The position numbers and the translations under genes are program-made. From Corynebacterium wankanglinii (GTDB taxonomy: Bacteria; Actinomycetota; Actinomycetes; Mycobacteriales; Mycobacteriaceae), in contig CP061031.1 of NCBI GenBank assembly GCA_014490595.1, forward strand, positions 62,001 through 126,000: DNA of 64,000 bases, in the 5' to 3' direction. Position 1 is the stretch's first letter. Each line of letters begins with the position of its first letter. The notes beneath the pieces are model-generated. The model saw only the letters and a list, made by a program, of their open reading frames with translations, ran no database searches and was not told the DNA's origin. This document shows, piece by piece, positions 45,469 to 57,220 of this stretch.

Positions 45469-48400
45469 CAGAACAGGGAACGGGGCAGGGGCTGCGCCGG
45501 CGCATTGTCACACCCGCGCCGCCCGCCCCGGTGCCGGCGCCGCGCGAGCCGAAACCCGTCCGCGAGTCCGCGGACGGCGGCGCGCCCGACAAGTCGCTGT
45601 TGACCACCAGCCCCAAGGGCGAGACCATCACCCCGCCCGAGACTGCGGACACGGTTGCCGCGGGGGCGGTAGGTACAGCCACGACGGCGGAGCAGGAGAC
45701 AGCTGAGGGAGGGGAGAAGGTTGTCCGCGCCACCGGCTCGATGGCCATCGCCACCCTGATCTCCCGCATCACCGGCTTTATCCGCACCGTGCTCATCGGT
45801 GCGGCGCTGGGCGAGGTGGTGGCGGCGTCCTTCAACACCGCCAACACGCTGCCCAACCTGATTACGGAGATTGTCCTCGGCTCGGTGCTCACCGCCCTGG
45901 TGGTGCCGGTGCTGGTACGCGCCGAGAAAGAGGACGCCGACCACGGCGCCGCGTTCATCCGGCGCCTATTCACCCTGACGCTGACGCTGATGACGGTGGT
46001 CACCGTCCTGGCCGTGGCCACGGCGCCGCTGTTGACCCGGATGATGATGGATGAGGAATCCAAGGGCAACCTCGTCCAAACCACATCGTTTGCCTACCTG
46101 GTCCTGCCGCAGATCTTCTTCTACGGCATGTTCTCCCTGTTCATGGCCATCCTGAACACGAAGGAACACTTCCGGCCGGGCGCGTGGGCTCCGGTGGCGA
46201 ACAACATCGTCTCCATCGGCGTGCTCGTGGCGTATATGGCGTTGCCGGGGCAGTTGAATCCGGCAGCGCCGACGTCGATAAGCAATCCGCACGTGCTGCT
46301 GCTGGGACTCGGCACCACGGCGGGTGTGGTGGTGCAGTGCCTCATCATGCTGCCCGCGCTGCGGAAGCTGGGCATCGACCTGCGGCCGCTGTGGGGCATC
46401 GACGAGCGGCTCAAGCAGTTCGGCGGGATGGCGCTGGCGATTATCACCTACGTGGCCATCAGCCAGCTCGGCTACGTCATCACCACCCGCATCGCGTTCA
46501 ACGCGGACGCGGCGGCGCAGTTCATCTACCAGCAGCACTGGATGCTGCTGCAGATGCCGTACGGCATCATCGGCGTCACGCTGCTCACCGCGATCATGCC
46601 GCGCATGTCCCGCAACGCGGCGGACGGCGACGACGAGGCCGTGGTGGCGGACCTGACCATGGGAACGAAGCTGACGTTCATCGCGCTGATCCCCATCATC
46701 ATTTTCATGACGGCGCTGGGCCCCGACATCGCCAGCGCCCTGTTCGCCTACGGCTCTTTCAGCCCGCAAGCCGCGCACACCCTCGGCCTGACCATCTCGG
46801 CGTCCTCGTTCACCCTGATCCCGTACGCGTTGGTCATGCTCCACCTGCGCGTGTTCTACGCGCGCGAAGAGGCCTGGACGCCAACCTTCATCATCGCCGG
46901 CATCACCGGCACCAAGGTGCTCCTGTCCGCGCTGGCGCCGTACATCGCGCAGGAACCCAACCACGTGGTGGTGCTCCTCGGCGCGGCCAACGGGTTCGGC
47001 TTCGTCGCCGGCGCGCTCATCGGCGCGCTGCTGCTGCGCAGGAAGCTGGGCACCTTAAAGTTCGGCGACGTGATGCGCACCTCGGTGTGGGCGGTCGGTG
47101 CCGCGCTGGTGGGCGTGGCCGTCGTGTTCGGGACACGCTGGCTTGTGCGGGATGTGGCGGGCCTGCACCTGCCGCAGTCCCTCGGCCGGCTTATCGGCGC
47201 ACCCAGCCTGGGCAACCTCATCGAGGTCTCGCTGCTGGGCATCCTCTTCTTGGTGGTCACCGGCCTGGTGCTGTCGCGTTCCAAGCTGCCCGAGGTGCAA
47301 AACCTGGGCCGCGCTATGCAGCGCATCCCGGGCCTGAGCCGCTTCATCAGCCCGGACGAGGACCGCGCGCTGGAGGTGGGGGAGGTGGACCCGCGCGACG
47401 TGTCCAACCAGTTCCTCGCCTCCGACACCTTCAACGCCTCTCCGGTCCCGCCGCCGATGTCCGCCGGCGTGGTCCGCGGGCCGCGCCTCGTGCCGGGCGC
47501 CGGCGTCTCCGACGGCCGCTTCCGCCTCATCCGCGACCACGGCGCGGCCACGGGCGCCCGCTTCTGGCAGGCGCGCGAGGTGGCCACCGGGCGGGATGTG
47601 GCGCTGACGTTCGTGGACACCACCGGTTCTGCGCCCATGGCCCCGGCGACCCCGCGCGAAGCCGCCCTGCAGGCAGCGGGCGTGGCGCGCCGCACCCGCA
47701 AGCTGGCCAAGCTGGAGCTGCCGGCCGTGGCCGAGAACATCGAGATCCTGTCCTACCGCTCAGGCGCCCTCGTGGTGTCTGACTGGGTGGAGGGGTCCTC
47801 GGTGAAGGCCGTGGCGGAGTCCGGCCAGACCCTACACACGGAGGCGGTGGCCAACGCGCTGGCGCCGCTGGCAGGGGCCATGGCGGCCGCGCACGAGGCG
47901 GACGTGCCGCTGGGATTGGCCAACCGCCAGCAGCTGCGCATCGACACAGAGGGCCGCGTGCGCCTGGCGTTCCCAGCGGTCTTGCAGGATGCCTCCCCGG
48001 CCACGGACGCGGAATCCTTCGCGTCCGCGCTGACGTTGCTGACCAGCAACGTGAACTCCGACGACCTTGACCAGGTCACGGCCCGCACCCGCGCGCTTGT
48101 AGAGGCGGACGCGGTGGACCAGGCTGCGTTCCGCGACATCGAGCGCGCTCTGTACCAGGCGGCGAATCTGCCGGTGCCCAACGAGGACGCGCCGACGGAC
48201 AAGATCCCGGTGGTGGAGATCATCGAGCCGGTGGAGCCGGTCGCAGAACACGTGGAGGACCCTGACGCCCTGCGCGGCGGCTTCGGCGGCCAGCGCATGA
48301 GCCCGGTGACGGTGGGTCTGCTCACCTTTGCGGCGGTCGTCGCAGCGGTGCTGGTGGGCCTGCTCACCACGTACCTGGTGGACTTCGTCTCCGGCGAGGA

Positions 48401-48767
48401 CGTCGTGGACAAACCCACCGCCACCCCCACCGCGACCACGGATCGGCGCGTGCCGGTTGTCATCGGCCCACTGCGGCAGAACGTGCTGGACGACGGCTCG
48501 CTGCAGCTCGAACCCGAGGACGGCTCGGCGTTCTCGCTCGAGCAAGTGCTTATCGACGCCTCCGGTTCCGCCCCCTTCACCCTCTACGGCGTGCCCGTGG
48601 AGCAGGAGACCGCGAACCCGCCCGTCATCGCCGAGGGCACCCTGCGCTCCGGCCAGGTCTCCGCCGACGTGGAGACCAGCGAGCCCCTGTTGCGTGTGGT
48701 GCTGAAAGTGGAGGGAGAGGCGCAAGTGAAAGACGTCACGCTCGTCGGCCGCGTGCGTGTCCACTGA
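45465..48767 (+). CDS. murJ: MurJ lipid II flippase with C-terminal pseudokinase and extracellular domain
   Basis: 1,100 aa. After an N-terminal disordered Pro-rich stretch, residues about 85-620 hold the 14-helix MurJ/MviN fold (MAIATLISRITGFIRTVLIG; FNTANTLPNLITEIVLGSVL). Then follow a degenerate protein-kinase-like domain (RFRLIRDHGAATGARFWQAR, about 685-900), one membrane helix (LLTFAAVVAAVLVGLLTTYL, about 950) and an extracellular C-terminus. In mycobacteria the pseudokinase is phosphorylated by PknB and binds FhaA. GTG start overlaps the previous gene. Confidence 0.93.
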   Translation: MTEQGTGQGLRRRIVTPAPPAPVPAPREPKPVRESADGGAPDKSLLTTSPKGETITPPETADTVAAGAVGTATTAEQETAEGGEKVVRATGSMAIATLISRITGFIRTVLIGAALGEVVAASFNTANTLPNLITEIVLGSVLTALVVPVLVRAEKEDADHGAAFIRRLFTLTLTLMTVVTVLAVATAPLLTRMMMDEESKGNLVQTTSFAYLVLPQIFFYGMFSLFMAILNTKEHFRPGAWAPVANNIVSIGVLVAYMALPGQLNPAAPTSISNPHVLLLGLGTTAGVVVQCLIMLPALRKLGIDLRPLWGIDERLKQFGGMALAIITYVAISQLGYVITTRIAFNADAAAQFIYQQHWMLLQMPYGIIGVTLLTAIMPRMSRNAADGDDEAVVADLTMGTKLTFIALIPIIIFMTALGPDIASALFAYGSFSPQAAHTLGLTISASSFTLIPYALVMLHLRVFYAREEAWTPTFIIAGITGTKVLLSALAPYIAQEPNHVVVLLGAANGFGFVAGALIGALLLRRKLGTLKFGDVMRTSVWAVGAALVGVAVVFGTRWLVRDVAGLHLPQSLGRLIGAPSLGNLIEVSLLGILFLVVTGLVLSRSKLPEVQNLGRAMQRIPGLSRFISPDEDRALEVGEVDPRDVSNQFLASDTFNASPVPPPMSAGVVRGPRLVPGAGVSDGRFRLIRDHGAATGARFWQAREVATGRDVALTFVDTTGSAPMAPATPREAALQAAGVARRTRKLAKLELPAVAENIEILSYRSGALVVSDWVEGSSVKAVAESGQTLHTEAVANALAPLAGAMAAAHEADVPLGLANRQQLRIDTEGRVRLAFPAVLQDASPATDAESFASALTLLTSNVNSDDLDQVTARTRALVEADAVDQAAFRDIERALYQAANLPVPNEDAPTDKIPVVEIIEPVEPVAEHVEDPDALRGGFGGQRMSPVTVGLLTFAAVVAAVLVGLLTTYLVDFVSGEDVVDKPTATPTATTDRRVPVVIGPLRQNVLDDGSLQLEPEDGSAFSLEQVLIDASGSAPFTLYGVPVEQETANPPVIAEGTLRSGQVSADVETSEPLLRVVLKVEGEAQVKDVTLVGRVRVH

Positions 48768-48838
48768 AATGAGCAGCCCGGCCCTAGCCAGGGGGTAGGG
48801 GCCGGGGCATAGTGGGGGAGACGAGATTTCGGGGGATC

Positions 48839-49402
48839 ATGGACTACAGAAACGACAGGCAGCTGGTGGCTGACTACCTGGGCGGGGACCGGCACGCCTT
48901 CACACTCATCGTGCGGCGCCACCGCCAGCGCATGTACTTCGCCGCCCGCAGCTACGCGCGCAACGAGCAGGATGCCCAAGACATCGTCCAAGAGGCGCTG
49001 TTCAAAGCCGCGCGCAGCATGCATACCTACCGCGGGGAGGCGAAGCTATCCACATGGCTGCACCGCATGACCATCAACGCGGCCATAGACCACCAACGCA
49101 AGGACGACAGGGCGGGTGCCCAGTACAGCCTGGACGACGACACTGCCGTCGACATCGACGCGAACAAGCACCTCGCCTACAACCCGATGGAGAACATGGA
49201 GCGCACCATGGCCATGCGCCAGGCGCTGGCGGTGCTCCCGCAGGCGCAGCGCAAGGCCCTGTGGCTCATCGACGTCGCCGGCATGAGCGTGGGCGACGCC
49301 GCCGCCGAACTCGGGGTGCGGCCGGGCACCGTAAAGTCGCGCCGCTACCGGGCCCGCGAGGCCGTCGCCGCGGCAATAGGGGAGGGCGCGAACCCGCGCT
49401 AA
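48839..49402 (+). CDS. sigM: ECF sigma factor SigM
   Basis: 187 aa from ATG 48839 with GGGGGAT upstream. Sigma region 2 is [20 protein letters not shown] to [17 protein letters not shown], and region 4 is [20 protein letters not shown] to [12 protein letters not shown]. In C. glutamicum SigM controls thiol and disulfide stress genes, including the trx system, which fits trxB-trxA directly downstream. The trxB ATG is only 12 nt after its stop, so no anti-sigma gene can sit between them. Confidence 0.9.
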   Translation: MDYRNDRQLVADYLGGDRHAFTLIVRRHRQRMYFAARSYARNEQDAQDIVQEALFKAARSMHTYRGEAKLSTWLHRMTINAAIDHQRKDDRAGAQYSLDDDTAVDIDANKHLAYNPMENMERTMAMRQALAVLPQAQRKALWLIDVAGMSVGDAAAELGVRPGTVKSRRYRAREAVAAAIGEGANPR

Positions 49403-49413
49403 GATCTGCACCC

Positions 49414-50409
49414 ATGACTTCCCCCGGCTTCAACTTTGTCACCCCGCAGACCGAGGCGGCGGCAGCGCCCGCCACCGCCGGCACCGACGCCGTGCACGAC
49501 CTGATCATCATCGGCTCGGGCCCCTCCGGCTACACCGCCGCCCTCTACGCCGCCCGCGCCGAGCTCAAGCCCCTCGTCTTCGAAGGCTATGAATACGGCG
49601 GCGAGCTGATGAACACCACCGAGGTGGAAAACTTCCCCGGATTCGACAACGGCATCATGGGCCCGGACCTGATGGCCAACATGCGCGCCCAGGCCGAGAA
49701 GTTCGGCGCGGACCTGCGCCAGGAGCTGGTGGATTCGGTCGACTTTTCCGGCGACATCAAGAAGGTGTTCGTGGACGGCGAGGAGTTCCGCGCCAAGGCG
49801 GTCATCCTGGCCACCGGCGCGGCGCCTCGCCACCTGGGCATCCCTGGCGAGGCGGAACTGACCGGCCGGGGCGTGTCCACCTGTGCCACCTGCGACGGCT
49901 TCTTCTTCAAGGACCAACACATCGCCGTCGTCGGCGGCGGCGATTCCGCCATGGAGGAGGCCACGTTCCTGACCAAGTTCGGCTCCAAGGTCACCCTCAT
50001 CCACCGCTCGGAGAACTTCCGCGCCTCCCGCATCATGCTGGAGCGCGCGCGGGAGAACGAGAAGATCGAGTTCCTCACCGACACCATCGTGGAATCCGTG
50101 GTTGAGGCGGACGGCAAGGTCGGGGGCTTAAACGTGCTCAACGTGGCAACCGGTGAGAAATCGGTGCTGGACGCCACCGCGCTGTTCGTCGCCATTGGCC
50201 ACGACCCGCGCTCCGGGTTCTTAGACGGCCAGGTCAAGGTGGATGAGGCCGGGTACGTGGAGGTGGCGGAGCCGTCGACAAGCACGAGCGTCGCCGGCGT
50301 ATTCGCCTGCGGCGACCTGGTGGATAAGACCTACCAGCAGGCCATCACCGCCGCCGGCGCCGGGTGCCGGGCCGCGCTGGACGCACAGCACTACCTCGCG
50401 GCGCTGTAG
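49414..50409 (+). CDS. trxB: Thioredoxin reductase
   Basis: 331 aa from ATG 49414. FAD site [20 protein letters not shown] (residues about 30-49), the redox pair CATC in [18 protein letters not shown] site [14 protein letters not shown] and a C-terminal [16 protein letters not shown]. It keeps thioredoxin reduced. The N-terminus has about 28 extra residues before the FAD domain. It is probably transcribed with sigM and trxA. Confidence 0.94.
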   Translation: MTSPGFNFVTPQTEAAAAPATAGTDAVHDLIIIGSGPSGYTAALYAARAELKPLVFEGYEYGGELMNTTEVENFPGFDNGIMGPDLMANMRAQAEKFGADLRQELVDSVDFSGDIKKVFVDGEEFRAKAVILATGAAPRHLGIPGEAELTGRGVSTCATCDGFFFKDQHIAVVGGGDSAMEEATFLTKFGSKVTLIHRSENFRASRIMLERARENEKIEFLTDTIVESVVEADGKVGGLNVLNVATGEKSVLDATALFVAIGHDPRSGFLDGQVKVDEAGYVEVAEPSTSTSVAGVFACGDLVDKTYQQAITAAGAGCRAALDAQHYLAAL

Positions 50410-50418
50410 ACTGTCCGC

Positions 50419-50742
50419 ATGAACGCACCCGTTGATGTGACTCAGACAACCTTCAAAAACGAGGTCATCGAGGCGGACACCCCGGTGCTCGTGGACTTCT
50501 GGGCGGAGTGGTGCGGCCCGTGCCGCAAGCTGTCCCCGCTCCTGGACGAGGTCGCGCAGGAGATGGACGGCCAGGTCAAGGTAGCCAAGGTCAACGTGGA
50601 TAACGAGCGCGCGCTCGGCGCCATGTTCCAGGTGATGTCCATACCGACCGTGCTGCTGTTCAAGGACGGCAAGAAGGTCGACGAATTTGTCGGCCTGCGC
50701 CCGAAGTCGGAGATCGTCTCCAAGATTCAGGCGCAGCTGTAA
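50419..50742 (+). CDS. trxA: Thioredoxin
   Basis: 107 aa, single domain. The active site is WCGPC at residues about 33-37, with the cis-Pro in FQVMSIPTVLLF. It begins 10 nt after trxB. The third gene of the sigM-trxB-trxA group; the Mycobacterium equivalent is called trxC. Confidence 0.94.
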   Translation: MNAPVDVTQTTFKNEVIEADTPVLVDFWAEWCGPCRKLSPLLDEVAQEMDGQVKVAKVNVDNERALGAMFQVMSIPTVLLFKDGKKVDEFVGLRPKSEIVSKIQAQL

Positions 50743-50787
50743 CGGCGCGTAGACTGTCCACTGTCCATCAGAAGTAGAAAGGCCCGC

Positions 50788-51966
50788 ATGCGAGACATTT
50801 TGCGCGTTGGCGACTCTGGTAGCCGAGTTGCTGAGGTTCGGATGTCCCTTGCGCGCCTGGGGCTCCTGGACGGCTACGAGGGCGAAATTGACAGCACCCG
50901 CCGCTTCTCCGAGAGCGAGATGCTTTACGACGACATCCTGTGCGAAGCCGTCAAAGCCTTCCAGCAGTCGCGCGGCATCGTGCCCACCGGCGACATCGAT
51001 GAGGCGACCCAGCGGGAGCTGCGCGAGGCCTCATACACGCTGGGCGCGCGAGTGCTGAGCTACCAGCCCGGCCAGGAAATGGTCGGCGACGACGTGGCGC
51101 AGCTGCAGTCCCAGCTGCACGAGCTGGGCTTCTACCCCCACCGCGTGGACGGCAGGTTCGGCCCCAGCACCTACGAATCGCTGATGAACTACCAGCTCAA
51201 CTCCGGGCTGGAGGACGACGGCGTGTGCGGGCCCGACACCCTGCACGCCCTCTCCCTGCTGGGCCGGCGCATTACCGGCGGTTCCGCCCAGGCCATCCGC
51301 GAGCGCGAGAGTGTGCGCCAGGCGGGGCCGAACCTCACCGGCAAGCGCGTGGTGATCGACCCGGACCTCGGCGGTGCGGACCGCGGGTTGACGGTCCACG
51401 GCCCCTACGGCCCGATCACCGAGGAGGAGATCCTCTGGGACTTGGCGCAGCGCATTGAGGGCCGCATGGTCGCCGCGGGTATGGAAACCATCATCTCCCG
51501 GCCCCGCGGGGACAACCCCTCCAACAAACAGCGCGCGGATCTGGCCAACGGTTTCAAGGCCGACCTGCTCATTTCCCTGCGCCTGGATTCTTACCCGAAC
51601 GAGAAGGCCAATGGCGTGGCCACCTTCTACTTCGGCTCCGAGCACGGCAGCTCCTCGCTGACCGGGGAGACCCTGTCCAGCTACATCCAGCGCGAGGTTG
51701 CGGCGCGTACCCGCCTGCAGAACTGCCGCAACCACGCCCGCACCTGGGAGATGCTGCGGATGACCCGGATGCCGTCCGTGGAGCTGGTGGCGGGCTACCT
51801 GACCAACCCCGGGGATCTGGCCGTGTTGACTGACCCGAGCCAGCGCGACGCTATCGCCGAGGCCGTCGTGGTGGCCGTGAAGCGGCTGTACCTGCTCGAC
51901 CACGACACGCGCCCCACCGGTACGTACTCCTTCAAGGAGCTGCTGCGCGAGGAGAGGCACGCGTAG
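50788..51966 (+). CDS. cwlM: CwlM-like protein: peptidoglycan-binding repeats plus degenerate amidase_3 domain
   Basis: 392 aa. There are two PG_binding_1 repeats (residues about 6-80 and 92-160) and an amidase_3 domain (about 185-370). There is no signal peptide, so it is cytoplasmic. The first zinc ligand is lost: the family motif DPGHGG reads DPDLGGADRG here. This fits mycobacterial CwlM, which does not cut peptidoglycan but, when phosphorylated by PknB, activates MurA. ATG 50788 follows AGAAAGG. Confidence 0.88.
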   Translation: MRDILRVGDSGSRVAEVRMSLARLGLLDGYEGEIDSTRRFSESEMLYDDILCEAVKAFQQSRGIVPTGDIDEATQRELREASYTLGARVLSYQPGQEMVGDDVAQLQSQLHELGFYPHRVDGRFGPSTYESLMNYQLNSGLEDDGVCGPDTLHALSLLGRRITGGSAQAIRERESVRQAGPNLTGKRVVIDPDLGGADRGLTVHGPYGPITEEEILWDLAQRIEGRMVAAGMETIISRPRGDNPSNKQRADLANGFKADLLISLRLDSYPNEKANGVATFYFGSEHGSSSLTGETLSSYIQREVAARTRLQNCRNHARTWEMLRMTRMPSVELVAGYLTNPGDLAVLTDPSQRDAIAEAVVVAVKRLYLLDHDTRPTGTYSFKELLREERHA

Positions 51967-51978
51967 CGGTTCTCGGCC

Positions 51979-53019
51979 CTACTCGGTCCCCTGGATCAGG
52001 CCCATGATGCGATCGAAGTCGTCCTTGTCGCCGAACTCGACCACGATCTTGCCTTTGCGCTTGCCCATGGTGACGGACACCTTGGTGTCCCACGCGTCGG
52101 CCAACGAGTCCGCGGCCTGCGTCAGGTACTCCGGCTGAGGGACGGGCTGGCGCTTCGGCTTGTCCGGCACCTTGCCGCCTGCGTTGATCAGGGAGACGGC
52201 CTCCTCCGTGGCGCGCACGGAAAGGCCCTCGGCGACGATTCGGTCAGCGAGCTGGGCCTGGGCGTCAGCGGTGTCGTCGCCGAGCTTGATGCCCAGCAGG
52301 GCACGCGCGTGGCCCGCGGAAAGCACACCCGCGGCGACGCGGCGCTGCACGCCCACCGGCAGGTTGAGCAGGCGGATCGCGTTGGTGATCACTGGGCGGG
52401 AGCGGCCCAGCTTGTCGGCGAGCTGCTCTTGGGTCACGCCGAATTCGTCGAGGAGCTGCTGGTAGGCGGCGGCCTCCTCCAACGGGTTGAGCTGGACGCG
52501 GTGGATGTTCTCCAGCAGCGCGTCACGCAGCATGTCCTCGTCGGAGGTCTCGCGCACGATCGCCGGGATGTGTTTCAGGCCCGCCTTGGAGGCGGCGCGC
52601 CAGCGGCGCTCGCCCATGATCAGCTCGAAGCCGTCCTTGGTGTCGCGCACCACGATGGGCTGGAGCAGGCCGAACTCGCGGATGGAGTGCACCAGCTCCG
52701 CCAGCTCGTCCTCGTCGAAGACCTGGCGCGGCTGCTTCGGGTTGGGGATGATCTGGCCGAGTGGGATCTCCTGGTAGCGCGCGCCCACCGGAACCGGCTG
52801 GATCACCTTGTCGCGTTTCGCCGAGACGGTCGGGGCGCCTTGGACCTGTTTGGGGGCGCCCTTCGGTGCGTCGCTAGGCTTGGGCGCCTGCTTGCCAAAG
52901 ATGACGTCCGAGGCGTTGCCGCCGATGCCCGGGGTCTTGCCCTTGTTGTCGATGTCTGAGGGCGCGGACGGGATCAGCGCCGCCAATCCGCGGCCGAGAC
53001 CGCCTTTGCGTTCTGCCAT
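51979..53019 (-). CDS. parB: Chromosome partitioning protein ParB
   Basis: 346 aa. The N-terminal ParA-interacting start ([20 protein letters not shown]), the CTPase/ParB_N domain ([31 protein letters not shown]), the HTH ([20 protein letters not shown]) and a C-terminal dimer region are all present. It binds the parS sites described here and loads SMC. It begins 3 nt after the parA stop. Confidence 0.96.
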   Translation of the reverse strand: MAERKGGLGRGLAALIPSAPSDIDNKGKTPGIGGNASDVIFGKQAPKPSDAPKGAPKQVQGAPTVSAKRDKVIQPVPVGARYQEIPLGQIIPNPKQPRQVFDEDELAELVHSIREFGLLQPIVVRDTKDGFELIMGERRWRAASKAGLKHIPAIVRETSDEDMLRDALLENIHRVQLNPLEEAAAYQQLLDEFGVTQEQLADKLGRSRPVITNAIRLLNLPVGVQRRVAAGVLSAGHARALLGIKLGDDTADAQAQLADRIVAEGLSVRATEEAVSLINAGGKVPDKPKRQPVPQPEYLTQAADSLADAWDTKVSVTMGKRKGKIVVEFGDKDDFDRIMGLIQGTE

Positions 53020-53022
53020 GGT

Positions 53023-53958
53023 TTAGTCCTCCTCGAGCTGGTTGTAGACCTCGGGGCTCACGCCGATCGGGCCGGTGGTGGGGTGGGGCTGGTAATCGCC
53101 ACGGGTGGCCATCTCGCGGGCCGCGTCGAAGTACGCGAGCGCGCCGCGGGAGCCTGGATCGTAGTCGATGACGGTCTGGCCGTAGCCGGGCGCCTCGGAG
53201 ACCTTCACGGAGCGCGGGATGACGTTGTTCAGCACCACCTGGCCGAACTGGCCGCGTACCTCGTCGGCCACCTCGGAGGCGAGCTTCGTGCGCGCGTCGT
53301 ACATAGTGAGCAGGATCGCCGAGATGTGCAGGTTGTGGTTCAGGTGCTCGCGGATCATGCCGATGTTGCCCAGCAGCTGGCCCACGCCCTCGAGCGCGTA
53401 ATACTCGCACTGGATGGGGATGAGCACTTCGTCCACAGCGGTCATCGCGTTGATGGTGAGCAGGCCCAACGACGGCGGACAGTCGATGAACACGTAGTCG
53501 AAGCCGTGCTCCTCCAGGAAACCACGGCGGATCTGGTCGTGCAGGCGGTACTCCCGGCGCACCATGGACACCAGCTCGATCTCGGCGCCCGCAAGATCGA
53601 TGGTCGCGGGGATACAGAACAGATTCGGGTTCTCGGGGTGCGCCTGCACGGCGTCCGCGGCTTCGGCCTCGCCGATGAGGACCTCGTAGCTCGACGTGGT
53701 GCCAGAGGTGTGCTCCGCACCCAGCGCCGTCGACGCGTTGCCCTGCGGGTCCAGGTCGATCACTAGCACCTTCAGGCCCTGGCGGCTCAAGCTCGCTGCC
53801 AGGTTCACGCTGGTGGTGGTTTTGCCCACGCCGCCTTTTTGGTTGGCCACGGTGACCACGCGCGGCTGGTCGGGCCGCGGGAGCGTTTCGCTTCTCGACG
53901 TCACACGCGCCGCACGCATCGCCGCCTCCATCACCGGAGTCTCGTCGAAATTCTCCAC
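53023..53958 (-). CDS. parA: Chromosome partitioning ATPase ParA
   Basis: 311 aa, GTG start directly after the rsmG stop. Deviant Walker A NQKGGVGKTTTSVNLAASLS (about residues 40-59), then DLDPQGNAST and YVFIDCPPSLGLLTINAM. It forms the DNA-bound gradient that moves ParB-parS. It is in the order rsmG-parA-parB, usual for actinobacteria. Confidence 0.96.
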   Translation of the reverse strand: MENFDETPVMEAAMRAARVTSRSETLPRPDQPRVVTVANQKGGVGKTTTSVNLAASLSRQGLKVLVIDLDPQGNASTALGAEHTSGTTSSYEVLIGEAEAADAVQAHPENPNLFCIPATIDLAGAEIELVSMVRREYRLHDQIRRGFLEEHGFDYVFIDCPPSLGLLTINAMTAVDEVLIPIQCEYYALEGVGQLLGNIGMIREHLNHNLHISAILLTMYDARTKLASEVADEVRGQFGQVVLNNVIPRSVKVSEAPGYGQTVIDYDPGSRGALAYFDAAREMATRGDYQPHPTTGPIGVSPEVYNQLEED

Positions 53959-55647
<1,689 letters not shown>

Positions 55648-55656
55648 GTTTCGGTG

Positions 55657-55944
55657 TCACTCCTCACTCATTTCAATGCTGCCCGGCACCGGGTCGTAGC
55701 CACCGGGGTGCCAGGGCCCGCATTTGCACAGCCTGGCTGCGGCCATTGCGCCGCCGCGCACCGCACCGTGCCGAGACACGGCCTCGAGCGCATACGCACT
55801 GCATACTGGCATAAAACGGCACGTCCCGCCCATCTTAAGGGGTGAAAGAACCTTTTGGTAAACGCGAATCAGCCTCACCAGGGCCTTCGCTGCCGGCCCC
55901 CTCGCCGCCGGGATCTCGCCGCCGGCGAAGTTGAAGTACGCCAT
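55657..55944 (-). CDS. yidD: Membrane protein insertion efficiency factor YidD
   Basis: 95 aa, ATG overlapping the rnpA stop (TGATG). LIRVYQKVLSPLKMGGTCRF with conserved Cys, MPVCSAYALEAVSRHG and CGPWHPGGYDPVP are diagnostic. It assists YidC. It is a small amphipathic peripheral membrane protein. Confidence 0.93.
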   Translation of the reverse strand: MAYFNFAGGEIPAARGPAAKALVRLIRVYQKVLSPLKMGGTCRFMPVCSAYALEAVSRHGAVRGGAMAAARLCKCGPWHPGGYDPVPGSIEMSEE

Positions 55945-56300
55945 CAGCGCTTCTTTTCCGCCTTGGCCAGTGCATACTCTAAATCGCGTGCGAGCTCGTC
56001 GCTCGTGGCGTTGGCGGCGGGCGGCAGCGCGCGGATCACCACGTCGCGCTCGCGCCCAAGCTTATCGACGAGCTCACGCTGCACCACCACATTGCGCAAC
56101 TTCCGCGACACCGCGTGACGCGTCACGGCGTTGCCCACCTGTTTCGACACCACCAGCCCAAAGCGCGGCCCGCCCTGGATCACCTGGTCCGGGCGGGCGT
56201 AAACATGCACCATTAACGTGCGAGACCCCGCGCGCACACCCTTCCTCATCGCAGTTTTGAAATCTGCTGAGGAAGTGAGTTTGTGCGGGCGGGGTAACAC
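55944..56300 (-). CDS. rnpA: Ribonuclease P protein component
   Basis: 118 aa, GTG start. It opens MLPRPHKLTSSADFKTAMRK. The RNR-like basic motif, VGNAVTRHAVSRKLRNVV, contacts pre-tRNA and RNase P RNA. It lies 13 nt after rpmH. A copy of the GCTTATCGACG motif occurs at 56060-56070. Confidence 0.94.
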   Translation of the reverse strand: MLPRPHKLTSSADFKTAMRKGVRAGSRTLMVHVYARPDQVIQGGPRFGLVVSKQVGNAVTRHAVSRKLRNVVVQRELVDKLGRERDVVIRALPPAANATSDELARDLEYALAKAEKKR

Positions 56301-56313
56301 GCGGACGGCGAAA

Positions 56314-56451
56314 CTATGCGGTCAGCTTTGCGCGGCCCTTCTTGCGGCGCGCGGAAACAATGGCGCGACCGGCACGGGTCTGCATACGGGCACGGAAGCC
56401 GTGCTTGCGTGCGCGGCGACGGTTGTTCGGCTGGTAGGTCCGCTTAGACAC
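56314..56451 (-). CDS. rpmH: 50S ribosomal protein L34
   Basis: 45 aa from GTG 56451: starts [19 protein letters not shown] after the initiator and ends KKGRAKLTA, the classic L34. AAGGAG lies upstream on the minus strand. It is highly basic. It is the first gene of the leftward origin operon. Confidence 0.96.
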   Translation of the reverse strand: MSKRTYQPNNRRRARKHGFRARMQTRAGRAIVSARRKKGRAKLTA

Positions 56452-56939
56452 GGTGGACTCCTTATAGGGTCATGAACAGCCGACGGCTCGTGAAAGCCTC
56501 CCGGGGAAGTGGCCGTTCCAAAATTGAAACGTTGTATTGAGATTGCGGTTTCGGCTCCGAGGGTGGAGCGCAAGTCGCGTGCAGCGCCTTCGCCAGCTCG
56601 CCTTGCAGCGGCCCGGTGCCCGGCGGGGGCGGTGCTCTCAGATGTACGACGGTGTGACCGACGTAAAGACGCGCTCAAGACTACGCGAATTCGCGCATTT
56701 CGGCCAAATCAACACGCGCCCACTTTCGAGTGCGGAAACGGGTGCCCCCGTAATTACACCGGTGTGTTTTTTCGCAGGTGAAGCACCGAATCCTCGACGC
56801 ACCCTGCGACTGGACTACAACAAACTGGACAGCTGTTCGAGGGATCAGGTTTTCCACAGCGACCAGTCACAGCCGCTTTTCGACAGCCCCACCCCTGAGC
56901 GGTAACAATGGAGCAAACACCACAATCACACACCGTAAA

Positions 56940-57159
56940 TACGCACAGGGCTGTGGATAACTGTGAAGTTCTGGTTGAGACTTTTGTGCAAATCGCGTTG
57001 TTTGCACAGGTCACAGCATTGTGAACAGGACGAAAAAGTTATCCACACGCCGTGCGAAACTTGTGGACAACTCGCGTTGCTACAGTATCCACACCTGTGG
57101 ATAACGTTGTGGAACAGCAGGTGAGCACCCGCCTTCCCGGCGGGTGAAGTTGTGGATTA
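56940..57159. other. oriC: oriC, DnaA-box cluster upstream of dnaA
   Basis: Exact boxes TTATCCACA/TGTGGATAA are at 56952-56960, 57039-57047 and 57096-57104. One-mismatch boxes are at 57061-57069 and 57085-57093. The stretch is AT-richer than its surroundings and lies between the divergent rpmH and dnaA genes. With the second cluster it forms a two-part origin. The rest of 56452-56940 has no gene that I can support. Confidence 0.8.
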
Positions 57160-57220
57160 CACAGTGGAATGCGGTGGGATTCCCCGCATTCTGGCAGGAA
57201 CGGACAGACTGGAGACGACG

